A program made the position numbers and the translations under genes. DNA of 64,000 bases, from contig JAFFSR010000243.1 in the NCBI GenBank assembly GCA_017163975.1, positions 1,426,001 through 1,490,000 of the forward strand. The letters are read 5' to 3'. The stretch comes from Anastatus disparis. Its lineage: Eukaryota; Arthropoda; Insecta; Hymenoptera; Eupelmidae. The notes beneath the pieces are model-generated. The model was not told the DNA's origin. It saw only the letters and a program-made list of their open reading frames with translations, and did not search any database. Every line of letters starts with the position of its first letter. Positions within the stretch are counted from its first letter, which is position 1. This document shows positions 34,972 through 45,549 of the stretch, piece by piece.

Positions 34972-36186
34972 ATATATATATATATATATATATATATACT
35001 AGGGGGGGTACCCCCTTGCTCGCACTGCTCGCCAACCCCCAGTTGTGCTATAAATATAATTAGATATTAAACATTTAAATCATTTTTAAATTTTTAAATC
35101 ATTTTTTTTTTAGTTTCGTTGATAATTTAATATATTATTTGATATATCGTAATGATTTTGAGTTTTATAAGATTTATAGGATTATTTTGTTATAATTCCT
35201 TTTTTATATCTTTTTTCTCATTTTAAACATTTTATGAGATATATCAAAAATTCATACTAAAATTTATAAATTTATTATGATATTGTAAATGAAATTATTA
35301 CATGATCATTATATCATATTTTATTTAAAATTTAGTTATTTATATAACAAATAAATAAATAAAATAATTTTAAATTATTTTATACTTACTTATATTACAT
35401 TTACCTGTATAAAAGTTATGAATATGTTTTTTTTATTTATTGTTGTTAGTAGTTAAATTATTTATTTATTAAAATTTCGATTTATAAATTTTAAATAATC
35501 ATAACTTTTAAATATTTTAGTTAATTTTTAAATATTTTATTTTTTTTATTTTTAATAATATTGATAATGTTTAAAATTTTTTTTAAATTTATTATTATAT
35601 ATTGAAATATTTATGATTTATTTTAATTTTTCATATTTTATTAATAATGTTAGCTAATCTTAATAAATATTTAGAATAAATTTCATGACTTTGATTAAAG
35701 TAATATTCTGCTATTGGTTCGCTGTATATTTATTTTATATTTTATAATTTCATTCGCATAATATTTATAATACTCTGGTACTTCATTCCAATTTTTAAAT
35801 TCAAATTGTTCATTATTTTCCTCTATATATGAATTAATAATGTTATTTAATTCAGAAATTATTGTATTGTTTATTGAACTATTATTATCTAGACTTTCTA
35901 AATAATATTCATATTCTTCTTAAAAATTTAAATGTTCTTCAATTTGATCATTTAAATTTTCCATCAAAATGGATTTCATTCAATCATTTGTTGATCATTA
36001 ACATTGTCAATTTCAACATTATTAATTGGATTCCATTCCATTTTTTTTTATTTATATATTATTAAAAATTTTTAATGTTTATAATTAATATAAATATAAC
36101 CTGAAAAAAAATAAAGTTTAATTAATAAAATAATTTATAAAAAATTTATTTAAATAACATTAAATTTTTGTTAAATTATAATAAAA
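34972..36186. other. TA run, CTAGGGG junction and AT-rich spacer
   Basis: A TA run (34972-34997) is followed by CTAGGGGGGGTACCCCC, then very AT-rich DNA. On the minus strand 35640-36050 has scattered stretches resembling Helitron-associated frames, interrupted by many stops; I do not call a gene. Confidence 0.4.
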
Positions 36187-36513
36187 TTATTTTTTTAATA
36201 TTTCTTTCCAAACTATGTTAGGTACAATATCTCTGCTTTTCGATTCATTTTGAATATATATTTTATTTACATTTTTACAACGTGAAAGAGTTATTTGTGC
36301 TTCTATGTTATATTTGAATAATTTAGTTATTTTTAATCGCGTTTCATTATATAATCCATTTTTTATACTTAAATTTCGAATTAACATAATTATGGTATTT
36401 ACTTTTAATTTCAGTTCCTGTGGAGGTAATCTTTCTCTTATGTTATTTAACATTTCTATTGAATAATTCAAATGAATATTATCATCCGTTTGATCTACAC
36501 CTTTGTAAAACAA
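36187..36513 (-). pseudogene. Helitron Pif1-type helicase C-terminal fragment
   Basis: A 108-codon frame with RLPPQELKLKVNTIIMLIRNL and NETRLKITKLFKYN, matching the segment of Helitron helicases that normally reads LKLKKGAIVMLLRNL...NGTRL. The same segment occurs at 38101-38280 in another copy. It lacks the Walker motifs and the final TINKSQ-like box. It is a relic, not a functional helicase. Confidence 0.75.
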
Positions 36514-37020
36514 ATATAAATAGTTATTAATCTTGAAAGTTATATAAATTTAAACATAAATATTAATATCAATAAATTTTAAAAGTTGTATAAATCAATA
36601 CTATTAAAGGTTTATAATGTAAGATGGTGTGAAAATCTGAATCCTCAACACTATGTGCTTATTTTTATTCTAATACAATAAAATATTTATAATATGAACA
36701 AATTATTAAAAATCATTATGTTTTCAACAAATGAATTAATTATAGTGTTGAGGAATTGTAATAGAATTAATTTAAATTTATATTTATTAATTTCAGATAA
36801 ACTATGTAAAAAATGGTAATAAGATATCTGATGAGGCACATGTTTTTCATTTTAAATATTATAAATTGTAATTTTATTCAACTACTTTCGAGTTTTCAAC
36901 AAAAAAAAAATTTTGTAATATTTAAAAATTTTGTGTAATATAAAAATTTTTATATTTTTATGTAATATTATACATAAATAGAATATAATAAAAAAATATA
37001 AAACTATATTATCCAGTATT
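36514..37020. other. AT-rich spacer, nothing recognised
   Basis: No gene or clear repeat seen. Confidence 0.3.
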
Positions 37021-37245
37021 TGATGGTTCTAAAAGGTTGTAAGGGGGATTGTGGGGGGGTTGTGGGGGATTATGGGGGGGGGACAAGAGGGGGTTAGTGG
37101 GGGTCTATGGGGGGATGTGGGGGGACGTGGGGGGGGGGGGGGGGGGTAATGATCGATAACATAAAATAACGTAAATTTACGTTATTTAATTAATAAAAAT
37201 CATGTGGGGGGCTGTGGGGGGGGGCGTGGGGGGCACCGACTTAAT
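37021..37245 (+). repeat. Guanine-run cluster (G-quadruplex-prone)
   Basis: Within about 220 bp there are more than a dozen runs of five or more G on the plus strand, including one of 20 or so near 37126, separated by 2-8 bases (GTGGGGGATTATGGGGG). The surroundings are strongly AT-rich. Confidence 0.9.
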
Positions 37246-37301
37246 TTTGGTTCATATAACTATATAATATAGGGAGATATATATATATATATATATATAT
37301 A

Positions 37302-38580
37302 GGCAGTCCAGGTAGAAGTGGTAAAAGCTACTTATTAAATACAATCATAACTTATCTCAAAATTCATGAAATCGACTATTTAGTTGTATCATGAAAAGGT
37401 ATAGCGGCTAATTTATTACAAGATGGTGTGACAGTACATACAGCATTTAAATTACCGTTGAACATATCTGAAGACACAATATGTGATATTAGTGCAAACA
37501 GCGAAATAGGTAAAAAAATGAAAAATGTATCAATTGTTATCTGAGATGTAATCCTAATGACGTCAAAATACGTTTTTGAAGCCATCGATCGCATGTTTAA
37601 AGATGTATGTGATAATAATTACTTGTTTGGAGGAAAAACATTTATTATATAAGGTGATTTTGGACAAACATTACTAATAGTAAAACATGGAAATAAAACA
37701 CAGATATCAGGAAATTGTATTAAAAAAAGCTATTTATGAGAACATTTCCAATGTATGTCTTTGAAAAAAAATAAACGTTTATCAGAATCAGATAATAAAG
37801 TTAAAAATTGGTCACTAAAAATAGGAACTGGTAATTTTTATTCAAAATATGAAAAAGGGAAATGAAGTTATTCAAATTCCAAAACAAACATTGTCAAAGA
37901 GCAATCCAATTAATGAAATTTACGGGCATAATATAAATATTGAAAATTATGGCTATTACAAAAATATTATATTAGCACGAAAAAATGTAGATGTAACAGA
38001 AATGAATGAAAAAATTTTATCAAAAATAAATGAACCAGTAACAGAGTACATGGGCATTGACTCTGCAAAAGATGTAAATGACGAAAGTTAAGACGGAATC
38101 TTGGCAACAGAATTTTTAAATTGTTTAAGGCTCAACGGTTTACTTCTACGTAGATTAAAATTAAAAAAAGGAGCTATAGTAATGCTTCTAAGTAATGTTA
38201 ATTTGAATGAAGGACTTAGTATCGCAACCCGATTAACGAAAATAGAACAATTTACTATTATTGCACAAATATTAACAGGAAATGAGAAAGGGAGCACTAT
38301 ATTCTTACCACGTATGACTTTATCAGCAAATGATGAACTGCCATTCCAGATGACCAGAAAACAATGTCCTATGAAACCTGCTCATGCAATCACTATTAAT
38401 TAGTCGCAAAGACAATCATTCAAAGAAGTAGAAGTGTATTTACCAACACCAATGTTCAGTTATGGGCAGTTATACGTGGTGCGGTCAAGGACGACTAATA
38501 AAAAAGAATTGAAAATATTGTTAACAGAAAAATCAAGAAAAGTTAAAGACGAAATGGTCCATACTAAAAATATCGTTTAG
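37302..38580 (+). pseudogene. Helitron Pif1-type helicase domain, decayed
   Basis: It starts directly after a TA run, in the Walker A motif (GRSGKSYLLN, 37302-37340). Next come IAANLLQDGVTVHTAFKLPL, a degraded Walker B region (MTSKYVFEAIDRMFKD), GDFGQTLLIV, ARKNVDVTEMNEKIL, FLNCLRLNGL, LKLKKGAIVMLLSN and LPRMTLSANDELPF, and finally the AHAITIN*SQRQSF box (a stop interrupts the usual TINKSQGQSF) and SYGQLYVVRSR. The order is that of a full Pif1-like helicase, but stops fall at several sites. In an active Helitron this domain unwinds the donor strand. The Rep half is absent here. Confidence 0.85.
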
Positions 38581-38704
38581 GAAGAAATATTATAAAACCA
38601 CAATACAAAAATTAAATATAATGAATAAGAAAATAAAATCAAATATATTTAAGACTCAAATATAGTATTAAATATAAAAAAATTAAAAATTATAAGGTAG
38701 AACT

Positions 38705-39265
38705 TAGCATTGTGTGGTTATAAAACACGGCTGCTATTTTTAGTTCTGTGCCATTGAAAAAACGCGATTGCTTTTTTAAATATTGTGTAGTTAAGAAAAA
38801 CATGGCCGCTATTGTAAGTGCTGTGACGAGGAAAAAAGCTAAAACTACTGTAAGCGCTGTGTAATTAAAAATTCACGACTGCTTTTCAGAGAACTATCTG
38901 GTTTAAAAAACGTGACTGCTATTTTAAGAGCTAAAGATGAGAAACGCAACAACTATTGTAAGCGTCATGTAATTAAGAATTCGTCGTAGCTACTTTTAGT
39001 ACTGTGTGGTTCAAAAATGCGGCTGCTATTGTAAGTTCCATGTAGTTAAAATACACAACAACTATTGTAAGCGCCATGTAATAACAAATTTGCGGCACCT
39101 ATTTTAAGCGCTGTGTGGTTAAAAAAACGTGGCTGCTATGGTAAGTGCTGTGTCATTAAGAATTCGCAAATATTATCTTAAACGCTGTGTGGTTAAAAAA
39201 ACGCAGCTGCTATTATAAGCGTTGTATAATTGAGAGTTCACGGTTGCTATTTTTCGTGCTGAGAC
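38705..39265. repeat. Degenerate ~39-bp tandem repeat
   Basis: Units of the form GCTGTGTGGTTAAAAAAACG then CGGCTGCTATTTTAAG recur about 14 times with point changes and small indels. The array follows the helicase fragment and runs into the GAGACGGA minisatellite. Confidence 0.8.
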
Positions 39266-40935
39266 AAAGAGACAAGGCCGGAAGAATGGAGACGAAGAGA
39301 CGGAAACGGAGAAACAGAAACGGAGAGACGGAGGAACGAAGACGGAGACAGAGAAACTGTGATGGACGGAAGAAGACGGGAAAACAAAGACGGAGAGATG
39401 GAGACAATAAGACAGAGATTGAGAGACGGAGACGGAGCGAAGAAGACGGAAACACGGAGATAGAGACAGACAGACGGAGATATGGAGAGATGGAGAGACG
39501 GGGACGGAGAAATAGAGATGAAGAGACGGAGATGGAGAAACGGATACAGACAGACGAAGAGACGAAGACGCTGAGACAAAGACGGAGAGATGAAGAGCCG
39601 GGAACGGAGAAATAGAGATAGACAGACGGGGAGACAGAGAGGAAGAGACGGAAACGCTGAGACAAAGACGGAGAGATGAAGAGACGGGAACGGAGAAATA
39701 GAGATTGCAAGACGAAGATAGAGAGACGGAGGCAGACAGAAGGGGAGACGGAGACGCAGAGACGAAGACGGAAAGATGAAGAGACGGGGACGGAGAAATA
39801 TAGATGGAGAGACAGAGACGAAAAGACAAAGATGGAGACGGAGAGATGGTGACGGAGAGACGGAGACGAAGAAACGGAGACGGAGAGACGGAAACGGAGA
39901 GACGAAGTAGAAGAGATGAAGACGGAGAGACGTAGACGGAGAGACGAGAGATGGAGAGACGGAGATGGAGAAACGGATACAGACAGACGAAGAGACGAAG
40001 ACGCTGAGATAAAGACGGAGAGATGAAGAGACGGGAACGAAGAAATAGAGATAGACAGACGGGGAGACAGAGAGGAAGAGACGGAAACGCTGAGACAAAG
40101 ATGGAGAGATGAAGAGACGGGAACGGAGAAATAGAGATTGCAAGACGGAGATAGAGAGACGGAGGCAGACAGAAGGGGAGACGGAGACGCAGAGACGAAG
40201 ACGGAAAGATGAAGAGACGGAGACGGAGAAATATAGATGGAGAGACGGAGATGGAGAGACAGAGACGAAAAGACGAAGATGGAGACGGAGAGATGGTGAC
40301 GGAGAGACGGAGACGAAGAAACGGAGACGGAGAGACGGAAACGGAGAGACGAAGTAGAAGAGATGAAGACGGAGAGACGTAGACGGAGAGACGAGAGATG
40401 GAGAGACGGAGATGGAGAAACGGATACAGACAGACGAAGAGACGAAGACGCTGAGACAAAGACGGAGAGATGAAGAGACGGGAACGAAGAAATAGAGATA
40501 GACAGACGGGGAGACAGAGAGGAAGAGACGGAAACGCTGAGACAAAGACGGAGAGATGAAGAGACGGGAACGGAGAAATAGAGATTGCAAGACGGAGATA
40601 GAGAGACGGAGGCAGACAGAAGGGGAGACGGAGACGCAGAGACGAAGACGGAAAGATGAAGAGACGGAGACGGAGAAATATAGATGGAGAGACGGAGACG
40701 GAGAAATATAGATGGAGAGACGGAGATGGAGAGACAGAGACGAAAAGACGAAGATGGAGACGGAGAGATGGTGACGGAGAGACGGAGACGAAGAAACAGA
40801 GACGGAGAGACGGAAACGGAGAGACGAAGACGGAGAGACGGGGACGGAGAGACAGAGACGGAGAAATGGAGAGACGGAGAGACGAGAGATGGAGAGACAG
40901 AGACGAAGAAATAGAGGCAGAGACAGAAATGGAGA
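39266..40935. repeat. GAGACGGA minisatellite with ~440-bp higher-order copies
   Basis: The array is built from GAGACGGAGAC-like units, giving a strong purine bias on the plus strand. A longer block beginning GACAGACGGGGAGACAGAGA recurs at 39621, 40054 and 40501 (433 and 447 bp apart). Very long frames arise on both strands (589 codons on the minus strand, Ser/Leu/Arg-rich with an SVSPSPSLRLR pattern) because the units rarely form stops. I judge these to be repeat artefacts. Confidence 0.9.
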
Positions 40936-41143
40936 TATTTTTTTCGTTATTATAACCCTAAAATCGCAACTTCGTTGCACTTTTTTGGCTCTTATGGCGA
41001 AAAATACACTACACAACTAGTATGGAAAGGCTTGTTTACGAAACTCATTACGACCTTCACCTTCGGCTAAGGCCATAAACTTCTTGTTTTGTAGATAAAG
41101 CCTTTCCATACCCGTTACGTAATGTACCATTTCCACACGGCGT
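40936..41143. mobile_element. Hairpin MITE, copy A
   Basis: Two adjacent foldbacks: TTTTTTCGTTATTATAACCC pairs with GGCTCTTATGGCGAAAAA, and TATGGAAAGGCTTGTTTACG with its complement ending CCTTTCCATACCCG. It ends in TTACGTAATGTACCATTTC. A close relative lies at 53390-53583 and a shorter one at 42010-42143. Confidence 0.75.
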
Positions 41144-42009
41144 GCGGAAAGTTCGATGAAAAAATTGCCGATCGCTGTGTAAAATATAATATTACAATGA
41201 ATAAAATAAATTTGTTAAATGTTTAATATAATAAAAACGAGGATCTAAAGTTTTCGCGTGAGCATTGTAAGTAAGAAAATTATTTGAACAAAGGAAAAAA
41301 TATACAAGAGTGGAGTTAAAATATTAACAAAGAAGAATACCATTTATAAGATGTTTAATATTGTAAAAACGAGGATCTAAAATTTTTGCGTATGCATTAT
41401 AAGTAAGAAAATTATTCAAACAAAGAAAAAAATATAGATGAGTGGGGTTAAAATTTTAATAAAGAAGAATACCATTCATAAGATGTTTAATATCATATAA
41501 ACGAAAATCTAAAATTTTCGCGTATACATTGTAAGTGAGAAAATTATTTAAACAAAGCAATAAATATAAAAGAGTGGGGTCACAATTTTAACAAAGAAAA
41601 AAAATATTACACTGACTTTAAACAATCGTAATAACATTAAAATTAATTTTAATGTGAATTCTAAAATTTAAATAAGAAAAAAAATTATCTAACTAAATGA
41701 TGTTTTGGTTAAATATGTAATTTATTGATTTATTTGAATTTTCATAGAAATACCTACATTCCTTTTTTTAAACAAATAATGTACTTTAATTTACGTTTTT
41801 TTTTCAATAAATAAAAAGTTTACAATATTATATTTGTTTCTATTATTACATCCTCGATTCTTCAATACACATTCAATTTCTTTTTTCTGTAATATGAATT
41901 TTAATTTAAGAGGATATAATCATTCTTTTTATTATTAATTTGTAAAATACAATCATATATTATGTAAAAGATTATGTAAAAGACCAGTCGAACTTCCCAC
42001 ACCTTGTGT
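41144..42009. repeat. Three 132-bp tandem repeats in AT-rich spacer
   Basis: ATGTTTAATAT begins units at about 41219, 41351 and 41483. Each unit holds AACGAGGATCTAAA, GTAAGTAAGAAAATTATT and GAGTGGGGTTA. From 41600 to 42009 I see only AT-rich spacer. Confidence 0.8.
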
Positions 42010-42143
42010 GGAAAAATAATATACGTAACACATGCGGGAAATGGGTGATCTCGCACGGAAATTGTCGCCCTCGCTTCACTTGGGCGACAAACTCTCCGTG
42101 CGAGAATCACCTACTTCCCACACTAATTACGTAATGTACTATT
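42010..42143. mobile_element. Hairpin MITE, copy B
   Basis: ATACGTAACACATGCGGGAA...GTGATCTCGCACGGA pairs with TCCGTGCGAGAATCACC...TAATTACGTAATGTAC across a small loop with TCGCCC / GGGCGA. It shares the terminal ACGTAATGTACYATTT with copies A and C. Confidence 0.75.
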
Positions 42144-42202
42144 TTATATAAAATTTTATTTATGTTTTCATTGCGACTTATAAAAATATCTCTGTTCATT
42201 GA

Positions 42203-42991
42203 CCCTTACGAAAAAATCCTGTTGGACATCCTGCGGAATATCCTGCAGGATGTATCAAGATGTATTGCAGGATATCATACATTTTTAATAATTAATCAAA
42301 TTTTATAGAAAAATATTTTAAGGAATTAAAATTATTTTATTTTAGATAATTTCACAAGTTAATAGCTTGATACTTATTTTCTTACTAAAGGAAGATCCAA
42401 AAATAAGACATTCGTCAATTTTCCGTAAATCGAAGAGCCTCTGCAAACAAACACGGAATATCTTACATACCTGCGTCTTTTGAATTTGAATAAGGGATCA
42501 CCAAATTGAGAAAAACGCCAGTACAGTTAAAAACGCAAGTACTCAAAAAATAATTCGAACTGACTGTTAATTCCGTCTTTGACTGTTAGGTTGCGTTTTT
42601 CTTAATTTTACGATTCCATGTCTAGATTTCGGAAGTATATAAGATATTCCGTGTTTGTTTGCAGAGGCTCTTCAATTTTCCGAGAGTTTACGATTGTCTT
42701 ATTTTTGAATATTTCTTTGGGAAGAAAATAAATATCAAGTTATTAACTTGTGAAATTATTAAAAATAAAATAATTTTAATTCTTTGAAATATTCTTCTGT
42801 AAAATTTGATTGATTATTAAAAATCATTGAAAGACATCCTGCAAAACATATTGTATACATCCTGCAGGACTTTTACCAAAAATGCATGCAGCATGTCCTG
42901 CAGGATATCATACAGGATATCCTACAGGATATCCTACATGATCCCATGTGAGATATCCTACAGGATGTACTACAGGATTTTTTCATAAGGG
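42203..42991. mobile_element. Foldback element with CCTGCAGGATATC words
   Basis: The ends CCCTTACGAAAAAATCCTG and CAGGATTTTTTCATAAGGG are inverted. Subterminal DNA repeats the palindromic word ATCCTGCAGGATATCC many times. The centre is a long palindrome, e.g. CAAACAAACACGGAATATCT near 42446 and its complement near 42644. No gene. Confidence 0.8.
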
Positions 42992-43353
42992 GAGTAAAAT
43001 AGAACGTGAAAAAGCAGGCTGAATGATCGACGTTTTAGACCAAATAAAACTATCAGCTTATAAGCTCTAAACTCTTCTATTTTTTCGTGCGCATTTGCTT
43101 GCTATAAGTAAGTCAATAGAAAGGAAACGTGGTAGCCGCCTGACGGTCAATTATTAGTACTATTTTATAAATGTGTATATTTATATTCGATGATTAGCCA
43201 CCGAGGGGCTTCCACGTTTTATATCTATTGACTTTCTTATGGCAAGCAAATGCGCACGAAAAAAATAAAAGAGTTTGGAAATTATAAGCTGATGGTTTCA
43301 TTTGGTCTAAAACAACGATCGTTCAGCCTGCTTTCTCATGTTCTATTTTACTC
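42992..43353. mobile_element. Foldback MITE, ~360 bp
   Basis: GAGTAAAATAGAACGTGAAA (42992) mirrors TTCTCATGTTCTATTTTACTC (to 43353). The arms continue through AGCAGGCTGAA, CGATCG and TGCGCATTTGCTTG / CAAGCAAATGCGCA. Confidence 0.8.
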
Positions 43354-43406
43354 AATAAATAGAGATATTTTCATAAAACATAAATAAAATTTTATATAAA
43401 AAAATA

Positions 43407-43635
43407 TTTTAATTGCTTAAAAGTGTCCAATAAGTTTACGTTGGATTTCAAAATTCTCATTGGAATTACATTATGAATTTCTAATTGGGATTCCATCATA
43501 GAATTGTAATTGGAATCGATTGGAATTCTAACATGGATTTCCAACAAAATGCAATTGGATTTTTTCAACAGGGAAGCTATCAATTATAATAATTATGTAA
43601 CCTTTTTATTCATAGTTTGAAATAATATTAAATAT
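43407..43635. repeat. Truncated element with TTGGAATTCC words
   Basis: The words CATTGGAATT, AATTGGGATTCC and GATTGGAATTC recur, ending in CAATTGGATTTTTTCAACAGGG (to about 43574). That end resembles the terminus of the 42203-42991 element with other bases in the word. The left end is missing. Confidence 0.5.
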
Positions 43636-44961
43636 TATAACGGTATTCTACCGTGTTTGAATCTTGCGCACTTAGGTATTAAAATAGGATAGACGCTCGG
43701 TCATATGTCTCGTCTAAGACGAGTAAAGAAGTGCGTATCTTGACAACCGGCACGCGAGAGAGAAGCTCGGCGGCCGTGAGGCGCTTCAAAGAGTTTCCGG
43801 CTACCGTTGCGTTAACACGAAACCTAAGCCGCGCTGTGCTCATTAGAGAATTTCGCTACGTAGTCGTATAATACGGTAGACTAAGTTCGCATTTGATAGC
43901 GCGAGACATTGTTTTAATTAAAAGTCGTTAGTTTATACCGACTGACGTATTATATCATATTTGCTAGTTCAGAAATTCTTTCTGTAGAGTTTTGCTTGAC
44001 CGCTTTTCGCGCGTCTTAGCAGTCAGCCATTAAGTGCCAGCAAATACGTTGATCGGCGTGTATAGGATTCCACCGATCTACGACAAGGCAACCACATTGG
44101 CAGAGCTCAGCGGAATTCAACGATCGGGAAGAGACGTATTCCACCGATCTATTTCAGAGCATCTACGTATTGCTTACGTGTAGGGGAGAAGCTACGATAG
44201 CGAGCGAGCGTCATCTACGTGCACGTAGGTAATTAGTGTAAGCTGGCCAGTGCGTTATTGTAAGTATAATTATACTGTGCGATATCCAAGTATCTCTTCC
44301 TCGAGAGATACTTATTCAGGTATATTGTATCATCGGTTATATAACCAATCAGCGTCATAAGCGAGTATCATTTAGTTCGCGACGCGCCCTCCCTTTGCTC
44401 ACTCTCTCATAGACGCGTACATTACTTTTCATATATTATACAGTTTCATTTTTGTTCAATTCATATTTTCTCTTTATATTCTTATTTGTCTTATAATAAA
44501 TTAATTCTGTTTCCTATTTAAACGTGCTTTTAATTAATTTATATTGCCTGACCATATTTAGCAGAAAAATATATTTCCCGTTGCTTACTCCGACGACTCC
44601 GCGGTCCTTGTGAGTAGTTGTAAATTGATTAGTTACGTAATATCATATACTTTAATATAACGTATTTTGGAACCTGCCTCACGAAGGAAAACTGCGCTAC
44701 CGGCAACGCGTCTCTCGATCAGGTAAGAGAGAAAGAGAGAGAGACGCAGTGTGTGCAGCAAGCGACAAGTATATCACATAAGATTTTGTCGTTTATCAAT
44801 AGGATTGATTGGCTAGCACAATCGGAGTTCGCTGTGTAATATTAAGTGAAATTCTTACAATTTCCAGCAACTCAGCATATATTAAAGTTTATAGGCTTAG
44901 CTTTAATTCATGTTAAATTCAAAGCTAATTCTTTTTCGTAACGGACAAAATAACCGTTACA
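43636..44961. mobile_element. Solo LTR, 1326 bp, with ATAT target duplication
   Basis: The block is more GC-rich than its flanks. It starts TATAACGG (a one-base variant of TGTAACGG) and ends CCGTTACA, flanked by ATAT at 43632-43635 and 44962-44965. No frame is found. An AATAAA-type signal occurs near 44500. BEL/Pao or Gypsy origin is not resolved. Confidence 0.65.
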
Positions 44962-44965
44962 ATAT

Positions 44966-45549
44966 GTGATTATCATTTTTATAGTTTATTTGAAATATCA
45001 TGTAAATTTTATAAGTATAAATTATTTAGAGTGAAATATAATGTAACTTCGATAATAAATCTAATCTAATAGAATAAATGTAATTTTCAATCATTATATT
45101 GAATACAAATTTTAAAGTGATATTGAAGAATATTATTCATTTCTCGCATTCTTAATAAATGTCTTGCAAATCATAAGTGAATCCTCTTTGAAATGTATAC
45201 TTTTTTATGGAAAAATTTACCTTCATCTAGACAGATCATAAATATGAATTCATAATTATAGACATAATCAGGAAAATTTATTCATATGTCATATATTCTC
45301 ATCTTTATAATTGACTATTAAAAAATTTAAGATTAAAAATAACTTTTTAAGATTATACTTTATAAAATATATGTTAAAAAGATACTAAAAAGAAAATTTT
45401 TATATTATGTTATTATAATTTTTCAAATAAGGTCATTAGATATATTTTAAAAATAAATATGTTTTTCTTAATAAAAATTTTATTGCTTTAATGAAATTAT
45501 TATTAATACTTTCAGCTCTTAACAATTTTTACATAAATGACAATTCATA
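44966..45549. repeat. AT-rich dispersed repeat, left part of interrupted copy
   Basis: 45370-45549 matches 26470-26635, up to ACATAAATGACAATTCAT, where the palindromic-word element begins. The rest is AT-rich spacer. Confidence 0.6.

Larger units (their letters stand above)
42144..43406. mobile_element. Nested palindrome: outer foldback holding two other foldbacks
   Basis: The outer arms are TTTTATATAAAATTTTATTT...CTCTGTTCATTGA (about 42140-42202) and TCAATAAATAGAGATATTTT...AATTTTATATAAAA (43352-43406). Between them lie two complete inverted-repeat elements back to back (42203-42991 and 42992-43353), each described separately. No gene. Confidence 0.75.

Noticed and set aside
39173..41016. 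Frames of 428 and 589 codons rich in Ser, Leu and Arg
   Set aside because: They are read from the complement of GAGACGGA repeats and have no domain or start context.
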